DNA of 64,000 nt from Bradyrhizobium frederickii (GTDB lineage: Bacteria; Pseudomonadota; Alphaproteobacteria; Rhizobiales; Xanthobacteraceae). The DNA lies in contig NZ_SPQS01000014.1 in assembly GCF_004570865.1 (NCBI RefSeq), positions 62,001 to 126,000 of the forward strand. The letters are read 5' to 3'. Made by a program: the position numbers and the translations under genes. The notes below the pieces were generated by a model. The model saw nothing but the letters and a program-made list of their open reading frames with translations. It made no database searches and was not told the origin of the DNA. This document shows, piece after piece, positions 24,707 to 34,121 of this stretch; within the stretch, counting starts at the first letter, position 1, and every line of letters starts with the position of its first letter.

Positions 24707-25256
24707 AAGTCCCAGCGGTAAAGAACGAGGCGAGCCGGGTCGTGATGTTCTCGGCAATCTCGTTGGCGGCACGGTCCTCCGCATCGCGCACGGCGCGGGT
24801 GCGGGAGAAGCGCTGATAGGATCCCGGCATGTCGTAGGACACGCGCGAGAAAGTCGAGCCGGTCACGACGGACTTGCCGGTTGCGACGTCGATCAGATTG
24901 TATTGCGCGTCGATGCCGAGATTTTCGCTGGTCGGCAGTCCCGTCGCGGTGCTGACGATCAGTGAGGAGCGGCTGGTGGTGAAGCGGATGTCCAGCCGGT
25001 GGGTCGGCGGCATGCCCGTCGCCGAGCCGTAAAGCTTGAAGGCGAGCGCGTTGCGGATTTCGACGCCGACGCGGGCCTCGCGGGAGGCATTGGGCTTGCT
25101 GATCGGGGGCAGCTCGACGCCCATCAGCTTCTCGCGCAGGCCGGGAGTGCCGTCGTTTCGTTCGGCATACATCGGCTGGAAGCAGCCGGCCGTCAACGCG
25201 GCCAGGGCGGCGACCGCCAGCAAGCGGGCTGCGATGCGGATCCTAGCCGACAACAT
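24705..25256 (-). CDS. lptE: LptE-type LPS-assembly lipoprotein
   Basis: An exported lipoprotein of 183 residues. The signal peptide ends in the lipobox LTAGC (Cys25), followed by FQPMYAERND. RVGVEIRNALAFKLYGSATG and RLDIRFTTSRSSLIVSTATG resemble the LptE fold, and MPGSYQRFSRTRAVRDAEDRA is near the end. LptE plugs the LptD barrel that inserts LPS in the outer membrane. LptE is poorly conserved in sequence, so the call rests on lipobox, size and the leuS-lptE-holA context. Its start overlaps the leuS stop by 14 bases. Confidence 0.85.
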   Translation of the reverse strand: MLSARIRIAARLLAVAALAALTAGCFQPMYAERNDGTPGLREKLMGVELPPISKPNASREARVGVEIRNALAFKLYGSATGMPPTHRLDIRFTTSRSSLIVSTATGLPTSENLGIDAQYNLIDVATGKSVVTGSTFSRVSYDMPGSYQRFSRTRAVRDAEDRAANEIAENITTRLASFFTAGT

Positions 25257-27867
25257 TCACGATCCTCTTGGGGACGATGATCACCTTGCGGACGGGCTTG
25301 CCGTCCAGGGCCAGCTTTACCGCATCGAGGGCCAAAACGGCAGCCTCGATTTCCGGATTCTGGGCCGCTGTTGCAACTGTGACCTCACCCCGCTTCTTGC
25401 CATTGACCTGGACCACCAGGGTCACGCTGTCTTCAACCAGCAAATCGCGTTCGATTTGGGGCCAATTGGCCTCGGAAACCAGCCCGCTCTGGCCCAGAAC
25501 CTGCCAGCACTCCTCGGCGAGGTGCGGCATCATCGGGGAGAACAGCTGGACCAGGATCTGGCCGGCTTCCCGGATCGCCCAGGCCAGGTCAGCGGACGGC
25601 TGGCCGGGACGCTGCAGGATCTCCGAGAAGCTATTGGCGAATTCGCGGATATGGGCGAGGCAGACGTTGAAGTGCAGCCGCTCGATCCCGGTGGTCACCT
25701 TGTCCAGCGCACCATGGGCGGCCTTGCGCAAGAGGGTGGCATCCGGGCCGAAGCTGGCCGGCCGGGCCGTCGGCGCGCCCTTGCCGAGCTCGACGGAATC
25801 GTTGACCAGCCGCCACAGCCGCTGCACGAAGCGCGAGGCGCCCTGGACGCGCTCGTCGCTCCAGATCACGTCGCGGTCGGGCGGGGAGTCCGACAGCATG
25901 AACCAGCGGGCGACGTCTGCGCCGTAGGTCTCGATGATGTCGTCGGGGTCGACCGTGTTCTTCTTCGACTTCGACATCTTCTCGATCGGGCCGATCGTGA
26001 TGTCCTCGCCTGTGCTGAGCAGCGTCGCGCGGCGCCCATTGCCGCCAACCTCGACCTTCACGTCGGCCGGCTGCACATAGGTACCGTCGGCCTTCTGGTA
26101 GGTCTCGTGCACCACCATGCCCTGCGTGAACATGCCGGCGAACGGCTCGTCCAGCGCGATGTGCCCGGTCGCCTTCATGGCGCGGGTGAAGAAGCGGCTG
26201 TAGAGCAGATGCAGGATGGCGTGCTCGACGCCGCCGATATATTGGTCGACCGGCAGCATCCGGTTGGCGACCGCGGGCGTGGTCGGCGCGTTCTCGTTCC
26301 AGGGATCGGTGAAGCGCGCAAAGTACCAGGACGAATCCACGAAGGTGTCCATGGTGTCGGTTTCGCGCTGGGCCTTGCCTCCGCATTTGGGGCAGGTGAC
26401 GTGCTTCCAGGTCGGATGATGGTCGAGCGCGTTGCCCGGCCGGTCGAAGGTCGCGTCGTCAGGCAGCTTCACCGGCAGGTCGGCATCCGGTACCGGCACA
26501 ACGTCGCATTTCGGGCAATGGATGACGGGAATCGGGCAGCCCCAATAGCGCTGCCGCGAAATGCCCCAGTCGCGCAGGCGGAAATTGACCTGCCGCTCGC
26601 CGACCGGCGCGTTGCCGCGCAGCTCGGTCTCGAGGCGCTTCGCCACCTCCTCCTTGGCCTGCTCGATGGTCATGCCGTCGAGGAAGCGCGAATTGATCAT
26701 GCGGCCGTCGCCGTCATAGGCGGTGTCGGTGATGACGAACGACTTCGGGTCCTGGTCCTCCGGACACACCACGGGCGTGTTGCCGAGATTGTACTTGTTG
26801 ACGAAGTCGAGGTCGCGCTGGTCGTGCGCGGGGCAGCCGAAGATCGCGCCGGTGCCGTATTCCATCAGCACGAAATTGGCGACATAGACCGGCAGCTTCC
26901 AGGAGGGATCGAACGGATGCACCGCGCGGATGCCGGTGTCGAAGCCCTGCTTCTCCGCAGTGTCGATGATCTCCTGCGCGGTGCCGATCTTCTTGATCTC
27001 GGCAATGAACGCGGCAAGCTCGGGGTTCTTCGTGGCTGCGGCCTGTGCCAGCGGATGATCCGCCGAGATCGCCATGAATTTCGCGCCGAACAGCGTGTCC
27101 GGGCGCGTCGTGAAGATCTTCAGCTCGCTCTCGCCGGCCGGCGTCGTCGCCGCATCCAGCGCGAAGCGGATCAGCAGGCCTTCGGAGCGGCCGATCCAGT
27201 TGCGCTGCATCAGCCGCACCTTGTCCGGCCAGCGGTCCAGCGTATCCAGCGCCGACAACAGCTCCTGCGAGTATTTCGTGATCTTGAAGACCCACTGATT
27301 CATCTCGCGCTGCTCGACGACAGCGCCCGAACGCCAGCCGCGGCCGTCGATCACCTGCTCGTTGGCGAGCACGGTCATGTCGACGGGATCCCAGTTCACC
27401 TTGCGCTTCTCGCGCTCGGCGAGGCCTTCGCGCAGGAAGTCCAGGAACATCTTCTGCTGATGCTTGTAATAGGAGGGATCGCAGGTCGCGATCTCTCTGG
27501 ACCAGTCCAGCGACAGCCCGATCGAGCGGAGCTGCTTCTTCATCGCGGCGATGTTGTCGTAGGTCCAGGCCTTGGGCGCGACCTTGCGCTCGATCGCGGC
27601 ATTCTCGGCCGGCAGGCCGAAGGCGTCCCACCCCATCGGGTGCAGCACGTTGAACCCCTTGGCGCGCATGAAGCGGGCCAGCACGTCGCCGAGCGTGTAA
27701 TTCCGGACATGGCCGATATGGATGCGCCCGGACGGGTAGGGGAACATCTCGAGCACATAATATTTCGGCCGCGAATCATCGTTCTTGGAGACGAAGATCG
27801 CCTGCTCGTCCCAGAGGCGTTGCCAGCGCGGTTCGGCGTCGCGGGCGTTATAGCGTTCGGAGGTCAT
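25243..27867 (-). CDS. leuS: LeuS, leucyl-tRNA synthetase
   Basis: A class I synthetase of 874 residues. The HIGH motif is in FPYPSGRIHIGHVRNY (residues 42-56) and KMSKS in IEKMSKSKKNTVDP near residue 630. The CP1 editing domain contains the TTRPDTLFGAKF segment, and two CPKC motifs (near CPKCDVVPVP and CPKCGGKAQ) suggest zinc binding. It charges tRNA-Leu and edits mischarged products. The 3' end overlaps lptE. A very long antisense open frame covers this gene and is a GC artefact. Confidence 0.98.
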   Translation of the reverse strand: MTSERYNARDAEPRWQRLWDEQAIFVSKNDDSRPKYYVLEMFPYPSGRIHIGHVRNYTLGDVLARFMRAKGFNVLHPMGWDAFGLPAENAAIERKVAPKAWTYDNIAAMKKQLRSIGLSLDWSREIATCDPSYYKHQQKMFLDFLREGLAEREKRKVNWDPVDMTVLANEQVIDGRGWRSGAVVEQREMNQWVFKITKYSQELLSALDTLDRWPDKVRLMQRNWIGRSEGLLIRFALDAATTPAGESELKIFTTRPDTLFGAKFMAISADHPLAQAAATKNPELAAFIAEIKKIGTAQEIIDTAEKQGFDTGIRAVHPFDPSWKLPVYVANFVLMEYGTGAIFGCPAHDQRDLDFVNKYNLGNTPVVCPEDQDPKSFVITDTAYDGDGRMINSRFLDGMTIEQAKEEVAKRLETELRGNAPVGERQVNFRLRDWGISRQRYWGCPIPVIHCPKCDVVPVPDADLPVKLPDDATFDRPGNALDHHPTWKHVTCPKCGGKAQRETDTMDTFVDSSWYFARFTDPWNENAPTTPAVANRMLPVDQYIGGVEHAILHLLYSRFFTRAMKATGHIALDEPFAGMFTQGMVVHETYQKADGTYVQPADVKVEVGGNGRRATLLSTGEDITIGPIEKMSKSKKNTVDPDDIIETYGADVARWFMLSDSPPDRDVIWSDERVQGASRFVQRLWRLVNDSVELGKGAPTARPASFGPDATLLRKAAHGALDKVTTGIERLHFNVCLAHIREFANSFSEILQRPGQPSADLAWAIREAGQILVQLFSPMMPHLAEECWQVLGQSGLVSEANWPQIERDLLVEDSVTLVVQVNGKKRGEVTVATAAQNPEIEAAVLALDAVKLALDGKPVRKVIIVPKRIVNVVG

Positions 27868-28028
27868 GGAATCGTTGGGGTTTTTGTGGGTCCGGCCGTC
27901 TCAAGACGGCGGACTAGGCCATAGAAGTCCTCAAGGGGTCAATGGGTTGCCGCGATCTGGAACCATGACCGTCGGCCTCCGCATAACTACGAGGATCGAT
28001 GTTGGGGCGCGATTAAGGGCTCGATGCC

Positions 28029-29102
28029 ATGTTGCGGCCCGACAGGACGACCGCGATGGATTCGAGCTTCGACGATCCCGACTACGACTATGCCGCCTCC
28101 ATCGCCGGACGGGCGATGCGTAGCATGGCCGAACAGCGGATCACGCCGACCCCGACCAATTTTGCGGTCTGGTACCAATATTTCGCGGGCAGCCATGACG
28201 ATCTGCGCAACGCGATCGATCTTTTGATCGACCACAATCGTCCCTTTGACGCCAGAACCAATCAGGACCTGTTCGAGACCTATGTCGCGCCCCAGGTGAG
28301 CGCCACCGCCGTCGACACCTCCGAGCGGCTGCATGCGCTCATGGGTACGGCGAGGGAATTTCTGGCGACCGCGATCGCTGACAACCATTCGCAGATGCGG
28401 GTCATCAGCGCGGTGGCGGACCAGGGCAAGGCTGGCGTCGATCCGAAGGCGCTGGTCGCCCAGCTCATGAACGAGCTGGCCCGGGCCGCCACGAAGGCGA
28501 CCCAGCTCGAGGCAGGTTTTGCGGAGAAGACCCGCGAGCTCGACGTCATCAGGGATTCGCTCACGAGGTCCGAGGAGCGCGCCCGGACCGACACGCTGAC
28601 AGGCCTTGCAAACCGGCGGGCGCTCGACGAATTCCTGCGCAAGGCGCAGGCGACCGCGGATTGGGGCGAGCCGCTCAGCGTGCTGATGCTCGACATCGAC
28701 CACTTCAAATCTTTCAACGACAATTTCGGCCACGGCGTCGGCGACCAGGTGCTGCGCCTGATGGCCAAGGTGTTGCGCGAGAAGGTTCGCCCTCAGGATC
28801 TGCCGGCCCGTTATGGCGGCGAGGAGCTGATCGCGGTGCTGCCGGCCGCCGATCTCGCCAGTTGCGCCGAGATCGCCGAGCGCATCAGGCGCGCGCTCGC
28901 CGAATGCACGATCACGCGCCGCTCAACCGGCGAGATCCTGCCCAACATCAGCGTGTCGATCGGCGTAGCGCAGTACCGGCCGGGCGAAGCGATCACCGAT
29001 CTCATCGAGCGCTGCGACCGCGCCCTCTATCTCGCCAAGGGCGGCGGCCGCAATCGCGTCGTGACGGAGACCGAGCTCGATCGCGCGCAAGCTGCGGGCT
29101 AG
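28029..29102 (+). CDS. GGDEF diguanylate cyclase, soluble, with inhibitory site
   Basis: A protein of 357 residues with no membrane segment. An N-terminal helical region (YAASIAGRAMRSMAEQRITP) of about 170 residues precedes the GGDEF domain, whose active site is GGEEL near residue 263. RPQD stands exactly five residues before it, the RxxD inhibitory site for product feedback. DTLTGLANRRALDEFL and LMLDIDHFKSFND are intact, so it should make c-di-GMP. The sensing input is unknown. A half repeat of family A overlaps its 3' edge. A second cyclase lies convergent at 29170. Confidence 0.93.
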   Translation: MLRPDRTTAMDSSFDDPDYDYAASIAGRAMRSMAEQRITPTPTNFAVWYQYFAGSHDDLRNAIDLLIDHNRPFDARTNQDLFETYVAPQVSATAVDTSERLHALMGTAREFLATAIADNHSQMRVISAVADQGKAGVDPKALVAQLMNELARAATKATQLEAGFAEKTRELDVIRDSLTRSEERARTDTLTGLANRRALDEFLRKAQATADWGEPLSVLMLDIDHFKSFNDNFGHGVGDQVLRLMAKVLREKVRPQDLPARYGGEELIAVLPAADLASCAEIAERIRRALAECTITRRSTGEILPNISVSIGVAQYRPGEAITDLIERCDRALYLAKGGGRNRVVTETELDRAQAAG

Positions 29103-29117
29103 GTTCGGGCGAGACGA

Positions 29118-29158
29118 TGACGGTGCGCTCCCTCTCCCCGCGAGCGGGGCGAGGTGAA
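29118..29158. repeat. Family A repeat, single arm
   Basis: GGTGCGCTCCCTCTCCCC followed by GCGAGCGGGGCGAGG, only the left half of the family A element, between two converging cyclase genes. Confidence 0.7.
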
Positions 29159-29169
29159 GCAACAGCCCG

Positions 29170-30873
29170 CTAGGCGCTGGCCGCCATCATTATATCCGCG
29201 GCGCCGCTCTCGATCGCCTGGATGCCGTGCTCGACGACATTGTTGCGGCCGCGGTGCTTGGCGGCGTAGAGCGCGGCGTCGGCGGCTTCGATCAGATCGC
29301 CGGGACGCAGACTTTCGTTGGGCTTTGTCGCGGCAACGCCGATCGAGACGGTAACGATCATATGGGCCGAGGTGATGTGCGGCAGACACAGCTTCAGCAC
29401 CGTCGCGCGCACCTGTTCGCCGATTTTCACGGCGCGAGCCACATCGGTGTTCGGCAGCAACAGGCAGAATTCCTCGCCGCCATAGCGTGCCGCAAAGCCC
29501 ATCGTGTCGGCGGCGATGCCGGACAGCGATTCGCCGAGCCTGGTCAGGCAGGAATCGCCTTCGAGATGACCATAGGTGTCGTTGAACAGCTTGAAATGGT
29601 CGACGTCGATCATCAGAAGCGCGAGGTCGCTGCCATATTGCTGCGCGCGCATCCATTCGAAGTCGAGCCGGCTCTGGAAGCCGCGGCGGTTGGCGAGGCC
29701 GGACAGCATGTCGATCGAGGCCATCACCGTGAGCCGGTCGTTGCTCGCGATCAGCTCGCGTTCGCGCTGGCTCAGTTGCGCGGCCATCGCGTTGAAGGCG
29801 CGGGCCAGCGGCACGAATTCGGCCGGCAGGCGATTGCGCGCCGCGCGGGCCGACAGATCGCCCTCGCCGAGGCGCTTGGCCATGTCGACGAGCATCTCGA
29901 TCGGCTTGATGACGAGCTTCTCGGCAGCGATCAGCGCGCCGAGCAGGACGAAAACGACGACGAAAGCGAGCTGGAGATAGGCGGTGCGGATGTCGCGGCT
30001 GACCGCCGCCGACACCTTGTCTTCGTCGATGCTGGCGATCAGGCGGGCATTGGTGCCGGCGATGCGGATGTAGCTGACCGCGCGGCGCGAGCCGTCGGCG
30101 GCGAGGAAAGACAGTGAGCCCTCGTCCTGGTCCGACCGCAGCGCCCGGTCGGCGATGGCCGCCATCAGCGGCATGCTGTCGAGGGGACGACCGATCGTGC
30201 TGTGCTGATCGGCCGGCGCGGCCAGCACGGTGCCTGCGCTGTCGACCAGCACGGCGGTGATGCCGGCGCGACCGCCCAGATTGCTCATCACCTTCGACAT
30301 CCAGTCGAGGTTGACCGTGGCGAGCACGACGGCATCGGCGACGCCGCTGAACGCGGACACCGGGTAGACCGCCATCACGGTCGGCGTCGGTGCCGGGCGC
30401 GACAGGATGAAATCGCTCAGCACGAAGCGGCCGCTCTCCTGGGCCTGCTGGAAATAGGGCCGGTCGCTGAGGTCGAGGCCGACATACATGTTGTTGGTGG
30501 CGCATTGGATGCGTCCGTCCTGGCCCGCGATCAAGAGCGTGCGGATCCAGGGCAGGTTCGACGGCAGGCTCGCGCGCAGCACGTCGCAGCTCTTGGTGAC
30601 GCCGCCGGCGGAGGCGCGGATGAAAGCTTCCGCTTTCAGGATGGTCTCGACCGACGAGATCACCTCGCGTTGCGCATCGGCGCTATGTCTTGCGATGGTG
30701 GTGAATTCGGCCGTGGCCTGCGCGATCTGCCGCCCGCGGGTGTCTTCGAGCGAGCGGATACGCTCGAACATCAAGGGCGCCACCAGAATCACCGCAAGCA
30801 ACGCCAGCCGCGCCCGGATTCCGAGAACCTGCTTGAGTTTCGCTCGCTTGCGGTTGAGACTTATGCTTGCCAT
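29170..30873 (-). CDS. Membrane-bound Cache-HAMP-GGDEF diguanylate cyclase
   Basis: A receptor of 567 residues. TM1 is LALLAVILVAPLMF (about 23-36), followed by a periplasmic region of about 260 residues of the double-Cache type (SDRPYFQQAQESGRFVLSDF, ILSRPAPTPTVMAVYPV), TM2 LAFVVVFVLLGALIA, a HAMP domain (IKPIEMLVDMAKRLGEGDLS) and a GGDEF domain with GGEEF near residue 465. DMLSGLANRRGF and IDVDHFKLFND are intact, so it is probably active; the RxxD inhibitory site is not present. The ligand is unknown. It reads away from the YggS gene and converges with the soluble cyclase. Confidence 0.92.
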   Translation of the reverse strand: MASISLNRKRAKLKQVLGIRARLALLAVILVAPLMFERIRSLEDTRGRQIAQATAEFTTIARHSADAQREVISSVETILKAEAFIRASAGGVTKSCDVLRASLPSNLPWIRTLLIAGQDGRIQCATNNMYVGLDLSDRPYFQQAQESGRFVLSDFILSRPAPTPTVMAVYPVSAFSGVADAVVLATVNLDWMSKVMSNLGGRAGITAVLVDSAGTVLAAPADQHSTIGRPLDSMPLMAAIADRALRSDQDEGSLSFLAADGSRRAVSYIRIAGTNARLIASIDEDKVSAAVSRDIRTAYLQLAFVVVFVLLGALIAAEKLVIKPIEMLVDMAKRLGEGDLSARAARNRLPAEFVPLARAFNAMAAQLSQRERELIASNDRLTVMASIDMLSGLANRRGFQSRLDFEWMRAQQYGSDLALLMIDVDHFKLFNDTYGHLEGDSCLTRLGESLSGIAADTMGFAARYGGEEFCLLLPNTDVARAVKIGEQVRATVLKLCLPHITSAHMIVTVSIGVAATKPNESLRPGDLIEAADAALYAAKHRGRNNVVEHGIQAIESGAADIMMAASA

Positions 30874-30981
30874 CTTCGTTACCCACCCCGCAGGGCAAGG
30901 TAAAGCGAAGGGTTCAAAAACTCTTTCTTGAACTCGGTAAAATTGGACTTACCTCGGTTAGGACTACAGCCAATCGACGTC

Positions 30982-31671
30982 ATGACAGAAGCCAACGCCG
31001 CGCCGGTAACCGGCCATTCACCAAACGCGCTCGCCGCGGTCGAAGCCGAAATCGCCCGCGCCTGCAAGGATGCGCGGCGCGATCGCGCCTCCGTGACGCT
31101 GATCGCCGTGTCCAAGACTTTCGCCGCGGATGCCATTACCCCGATCATCGAGGCCGGACAGCGCGTATTCGGCGAGAATCGGGTGCAGGAGGCCAAAGGC
31201 AAGTGGCCCGCGTTAACGTCTGTTTACCCGGGCATCGCGCTGCATCTGATCGGACCGCTGCAATCCAACAAGGCGAAAGAGGCGGTCGCGTTGTTCGATG
31301 CCATCCACTCGGTGGACCGTCCGAGCATTTGCCAAGCGTTAGCCAAGGAAATCGAATCCCAGAACAAGCACCCGCAGCTCTTCGTCCAGATCAACACCGG
31401 CGAAGAGCCGCAGAAGGCCGGCGTGGCGCCGGGAGAGGCCGACGCCTTCCTCGCCAGCTGCCGCGACACCTATGGGCTGACGATCTCCGGGTTGATGTGC
31501 ATCCCGCCGGTCGACGAACCGCCGGCGGCGCATTTCGCGCTGACCGCCAAGATCGCCGCGCGCAACGGATTGACCAATCTCTCGATGGGCATGAGCGCGG
31601 ATTTCGCCACCGCGATCATGCTGGGTGCCACCCATGTGCGTGTGGGCAGCGCGATCTTCGGGCACAGGTGA
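30982..31671 (+). CDS. YggS/PLPBP family PLP homeostasis protein
   Basis: A single-domain PLP protein of 229 residues. LIAVSKTFAADAI carries the PLP lysine, VFGENRVQEAKGKWP and LHLIGPLQSNKAKEA are strict family motifs, and LSMGMSADFATAIMLGATHVRVGSAIFG closes the barrel. Members bind PLP without known catalysis and keep vitamin B6 and amino-acid pools balanced. The ATG at 30982 was chosen over an in-frame start 54 bases upstream. Followed by a family C repeat. Confidence 0.95.
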   Translation: MTEANAAPVTGHSPNALAAVEAEIARACKDARRDRASVTLIAVSKTFAADAITPIIEAGQRVFGENRVQEAKGKWPALTSVYPGIALHLIGPLQSNKAKEAVALFDAIHSVDRPSICQALAKEIESQNKHPQLFVQINTGEEPQKAGVAPGEADAFLASCRDTYGLTISGLMCIPPVDEPPAAHFALTAKIAARNGLTNLSMGMSADFATAIMLGATHVRVGSAIFGHR

Positions 31672-31715
31672 TTGTCGTAAGCGAGGGCCGTGCCACAACC
31701 GAGTTCTTGAGTTCG

Positions 31716-31801
31716 TCATTGCGAGCGTAGCGAAGCAATCCAGGATCTTTCCGCGGAGGTAGTCTGGATTGCTTCGTCGCAAGGGCTCCTCGCAATGACG
31801 G
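31716..31801. repeat. Palindromic repeat, family C
   Basis: Arms CGTCATTGCGAGCGTAGCGA and CGCAAGGGCTCCTCGCAATGACG with inner GCAATCCAG / CTGGATTGC, a classical large inverted element, placed between converging genes. Confidence 0.85.
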
Positions 31802-31810
31802 CGGAGCTGT

Positions 31811-32596
31811 CTACGCAAACCCCACCGACACTTTACCCAGCACCCCAAAGTCCACCGCAAGATGATCGCCGGCCGCAATCGGCAGCGGCGGATGGCACGT
31901 GCCGGTGGTCACCACCTGCCCTGCCCGCAAGGTGATGCCGAGCCCGGAGAGCTCATTGGCAAGCCAGGCGAGCGCGGCGCGGGGGTCGCCGAGCACGTTC
32001 TTGCCGTGGCCGACATAGCGCTCGCCGCGCAGCGTGATCTGCGGCCGCTCCTCGACGAGATCCATCGCGCGCCAATTCGCAGCGGTCGCCGCGCCCAGCA
32101 CGAACAGATGCGCGCAGGCATTGTCGGCGATCAGCTGCGCCTCGCCGGCTCGGGCGAAATCGGCAAAGCGCGAGTCCGGAATCTCGATCGCGGGATGGAA
32201 GCTGTCGACGGCGGCCAATACCTCGAAGGCCGTGTACGACGCTGCGCGCGGGGGCAGATCGCGTCCCATCCGGAAGGCGAATTCAGGCTCGCCGACGCGC
32301 ATCTCGTTGCCCTTCATCGACGCAGTCCCGCCGTCGGCAATGACCGTGTCGCTCATGATGCGGCCGGCCAGCGGTCCCGTGACATTGATGTGCTGCTGTC
32401 CTGATACGCTGGTGGCTGCGATCTTCCAGCCGAACAGCTTTCCAGGCGAGTAGGTCTCGAGCGCAGCCTGGATGGCGTAGCCCTCAGTGCGGCTCTGTGG
32501 CCGCAACCGCGCGTCCATCGCCTCAAGCTTGGAGCCGTCGCGCCAATGTTGAACGAGCACGCGCGAAGCGGCTGCGATCTGATCCCTGTCGAGCAT
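31811..32596 (-). CDS. 2-keto-4-pentenoate hydratase/FAH-family protein
   Basis: A protein of 261 residues. GKLFGWKIAATSVSGQQHI and GEPEFAFRMGRDLP hold the metal-binding Glu residues of the fumarylacetoacetase-like fold, HPAIEIPDSRF supplies the next acidic residue, and GQVVTTGTCHPPLPIAAGDHL is the C-terminal signature of the MhpD/hydratase branch. Such enzymes hydrate 2-oxopent-4-enoates in aromatic ring catabolism, but no meta-cleavage genes are nearby, so the substrate is unknown. The L,D-transpeptidase gene is immediately upstream on the same strand (stop at 32603). Confidence 0.85.
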   Translation of the reverse strand: MLDRDQIAAASRVLVQHWRDGSKLEAMDARLRPQSRTEGYAIQAALETYSPGKLFGWKIAATSVSGQQHINVTGPLAGRIMSDTVIADGGTASMKGNEMRVGEPEFAFRMGRDLPPRAASYTAFEVLAAVDSFHPAIEIPDSRFADFARAGEAQLIADNACAHLFVLGAATAANWRAMDLVEERPQITLRGERYVGHGKNVLGDPRAALAWLANELSGLGITLRAGQVVTTGTCHPPLPIAAGDHLAVDFGVLGKVSVGFA

Positions 32597-32602
32597 GCAT
32601 CC

Positions 32603-33139
32603 TCACCCGATGATGATTTTCGTTCGCGGGCCCAGGCGCCGCAGCAATTGCAGCATCGCCGATTTCGTCATCGAGACGCAGCCCGCGGTCGGACCGAAAT
32701 TGTCACGGGCCAAGTGCAGGAATACCGCGCTGCCACGGCCGGCGATCCGTGGCCGCGTGTTGTGGTCGATCTCGATGATGAAGTCATAGAGATGGTCGGC
32801 GCGCTTGAGCCGGTCGCCGCCCTGCCCTTCGCTCAGCCGGATTCCCTGGTTGTAATGGCGGTCTCGGGGATCCTCACACCAGGCGTCCTCGCCGGTGATG
32901 ATCCGGGCCGGCAGGAAGCTTTGCGGGCGGCTGTGCCGGTCGCCCCGCCACCACAATCGCCGGGGGCGGAAGCTGCCCCTGGGGGTGCCGCCGTCGCCCT
33001 CGCGCTTGTTGGCGAGGATGCCGCCCCGCCCCAGCGCGACCGGAATGGTCAGCGGTCCCGCCGTCAGCCAGCCTCGCCTGGGATTGCCGGCGGCAGGCTT
33101 AACGCGGATCGCGGAGAGCGGTCCGGCACTTCGATTCAT
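32603..33139 (-). CDS. L,D-transpeptidase (YkuD) family protein
   Basis: A YkuD-fold protein of 178 residues. The catalytic block is HLARDNFGPTAGCVSM near residues 145-160, with the His and Cys of the HxxxxxxxxxxxGC pattern. NKREGDGGTPRGSF is the family's substrate-site loop. It probably cross-links meso-DAP to meso-DAP or anchors proteins to peptidoglycan. No signal peptide is obvious from the ATG at 33139; longer in-frame starts at 33172 and 33196 do not add one. The FAH-family gene starts 6 bases beyond its stop. Confidence 0.85.
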   Translation of the reverse strand: MNRSAGPLSAIRVKPAAGNPRRGWLTAGPLTIPVALGRGGILANKREGDGGTPRGSFRPRRLWWRGDRHSRPQSFLPARIITGEDAWCEDPRDRHYNQGIRLSEGQGGDRLKRADHLYDFIIEIDHNTRPRIAGRGSAVFLHLARDNFGPTAGCVSMTKSAMLQLLRRLGPRTKIIIG

Positions 33140-33376
33140 GGTGTAACCGACTGAAGCAGCTCTGTTTTTCATGTGAACGTGCAATGTCGAATTCATTACA
33201 GGACATTCATCAAAACGCCCTGCTATTTTGAGTTAGAGTGGTTCTGGCTTGTGAATCGGTGACAGCCCATTACTTCAACACGAACAACAATAACAACAGC
33301 GACCCCTAAACTTCCCCTCACGGCTGGGTGCGGCATGGATGCGCCGCCGAGCCGGACCCCAAAAGGATGATCCCCT

Positions 33377-34063
33377 ATGGCCAATGCCCGCAAGATCCTG
33401 ATCGTGGATGACGATACCGATCTGCGCGATACGTTGGTGGAGCAATTATCGCTACACGAAGAATTCGAAGCCTCCGCCGTCGATACCGGCGCCAAGGGCG
33501 CGAGCGCCGCCAAGGCCAATGCCCCCGATCTCGTTCTGATGGATGTCGGCCTGCCCGACACCGACGGTCGTGAGGTGGTCCGCTCCTTGCGCAAGGGCGG
33601 CTTCAAGGCCCCGATCATCATGCTGACCGGGCACGACACCGATTCCGACACGATTTTGGGGCTGGAATCCGGCGCCAACGATTATGTGGCCAAGCCCTTC
33701 CGCTTCGCTGTCCTGCTGGCCCGCATTCGCGCCCAGCTCCGCCAGCACGAGGCCAGCGAGGACGCGGTGTTCTCGGTCGGCCCCTATTCCTTCCGTCCCG
33801 GCTCGAAAATGCTCACCGCAGCCAATGCGCGCAAGGTGCGGCTGACGGAGAAGGAAACCGCCATCCTCCGCTTCCTCTACCGGGCCGGCCAGATGCCGGT
33901 CTCCCGCGAGACCCTGCTCCAGGAGGTCTGGGGCTATAATTCCGGCGTCACCACCCACACGCTGGAAACCCACATCTACCGCCTGCGCCAGAAGATCGAG
34001 AAGGACGCCGCCAACCCGGAAATCCTGGTCACGGAAGCCGGTGGCTACAAGCTGGTGCCGTGA
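33377..34063 (+). CDS. OmpR-family response regulator, CenR-like
   Basis: A regulator of 228 residues. The receiver domain begins KILIVDDDTDLRDTL; the phospho-acceptor Asp is in LVLMDVGLPDTDG, and the conserved Thr and Lys are in MLTGHD and NDYVAKPF. The C-terminal winged helix is KVRLTEKETAILRFL to HTLETHIYRLRQKIE. The sequence looks like the alphaproteobacterial CenR group, which controls cell-envelope integrity and is often essential; this assignment is by recollection of family features, not a search. No histidine kinase lies beside it. AAAAGGATG provides the ribosome site. A CNBD gene follows. Confidence 0.85.
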   Translation: MANARKILIVDDDTDLRDTLVEQLSLHEEFEASAVDTGAKGASAAKANAPDLVLMDVGLPDTDGREVVRSLRKGGFKAPIIMLTGHDTDSDTILGLESGANDYVAKPFRFAVLLARIRAQLRQHEASEDAVFSVGPYSFRPGSKMLTAANARKVRLTEKETAILRFLYRAGQMPVSRETLLQEVWGYNSGVTTHTLETHIYRLRQKIEKDAANPEILVTEAGGYKLVP

Positions 34064-34121
34064 TACGCTCGAAGGGCGTGCGAATCGTTTTAGATCGCAT
34101 GCCCTTGAGCCTCGGATCTGA

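Noticed and set aside
25036..27924. A 962-codon open frame on the plus strand opposite leuS
   Set aside because: leuS is certain by HIGH and KMSKS motifs. The antisense frame is low in complexity with no domain.
31811..32596. Assigning the FAH-family gene and the 2-hydroxychromene isomerase-like gene to an aromatic degradation pathway
   Set aside because: The two genes are 29 kb apart and no ring-cleavage or ring-hydroxylating enzymes are in the window.
33158..33180. TTTTTCATGTGAAC near the L,D-transpeptidase start, similar to parS
   Set aside because: Several mismatches and an asymmetric centre; it is 12 kb from the parS cluster.
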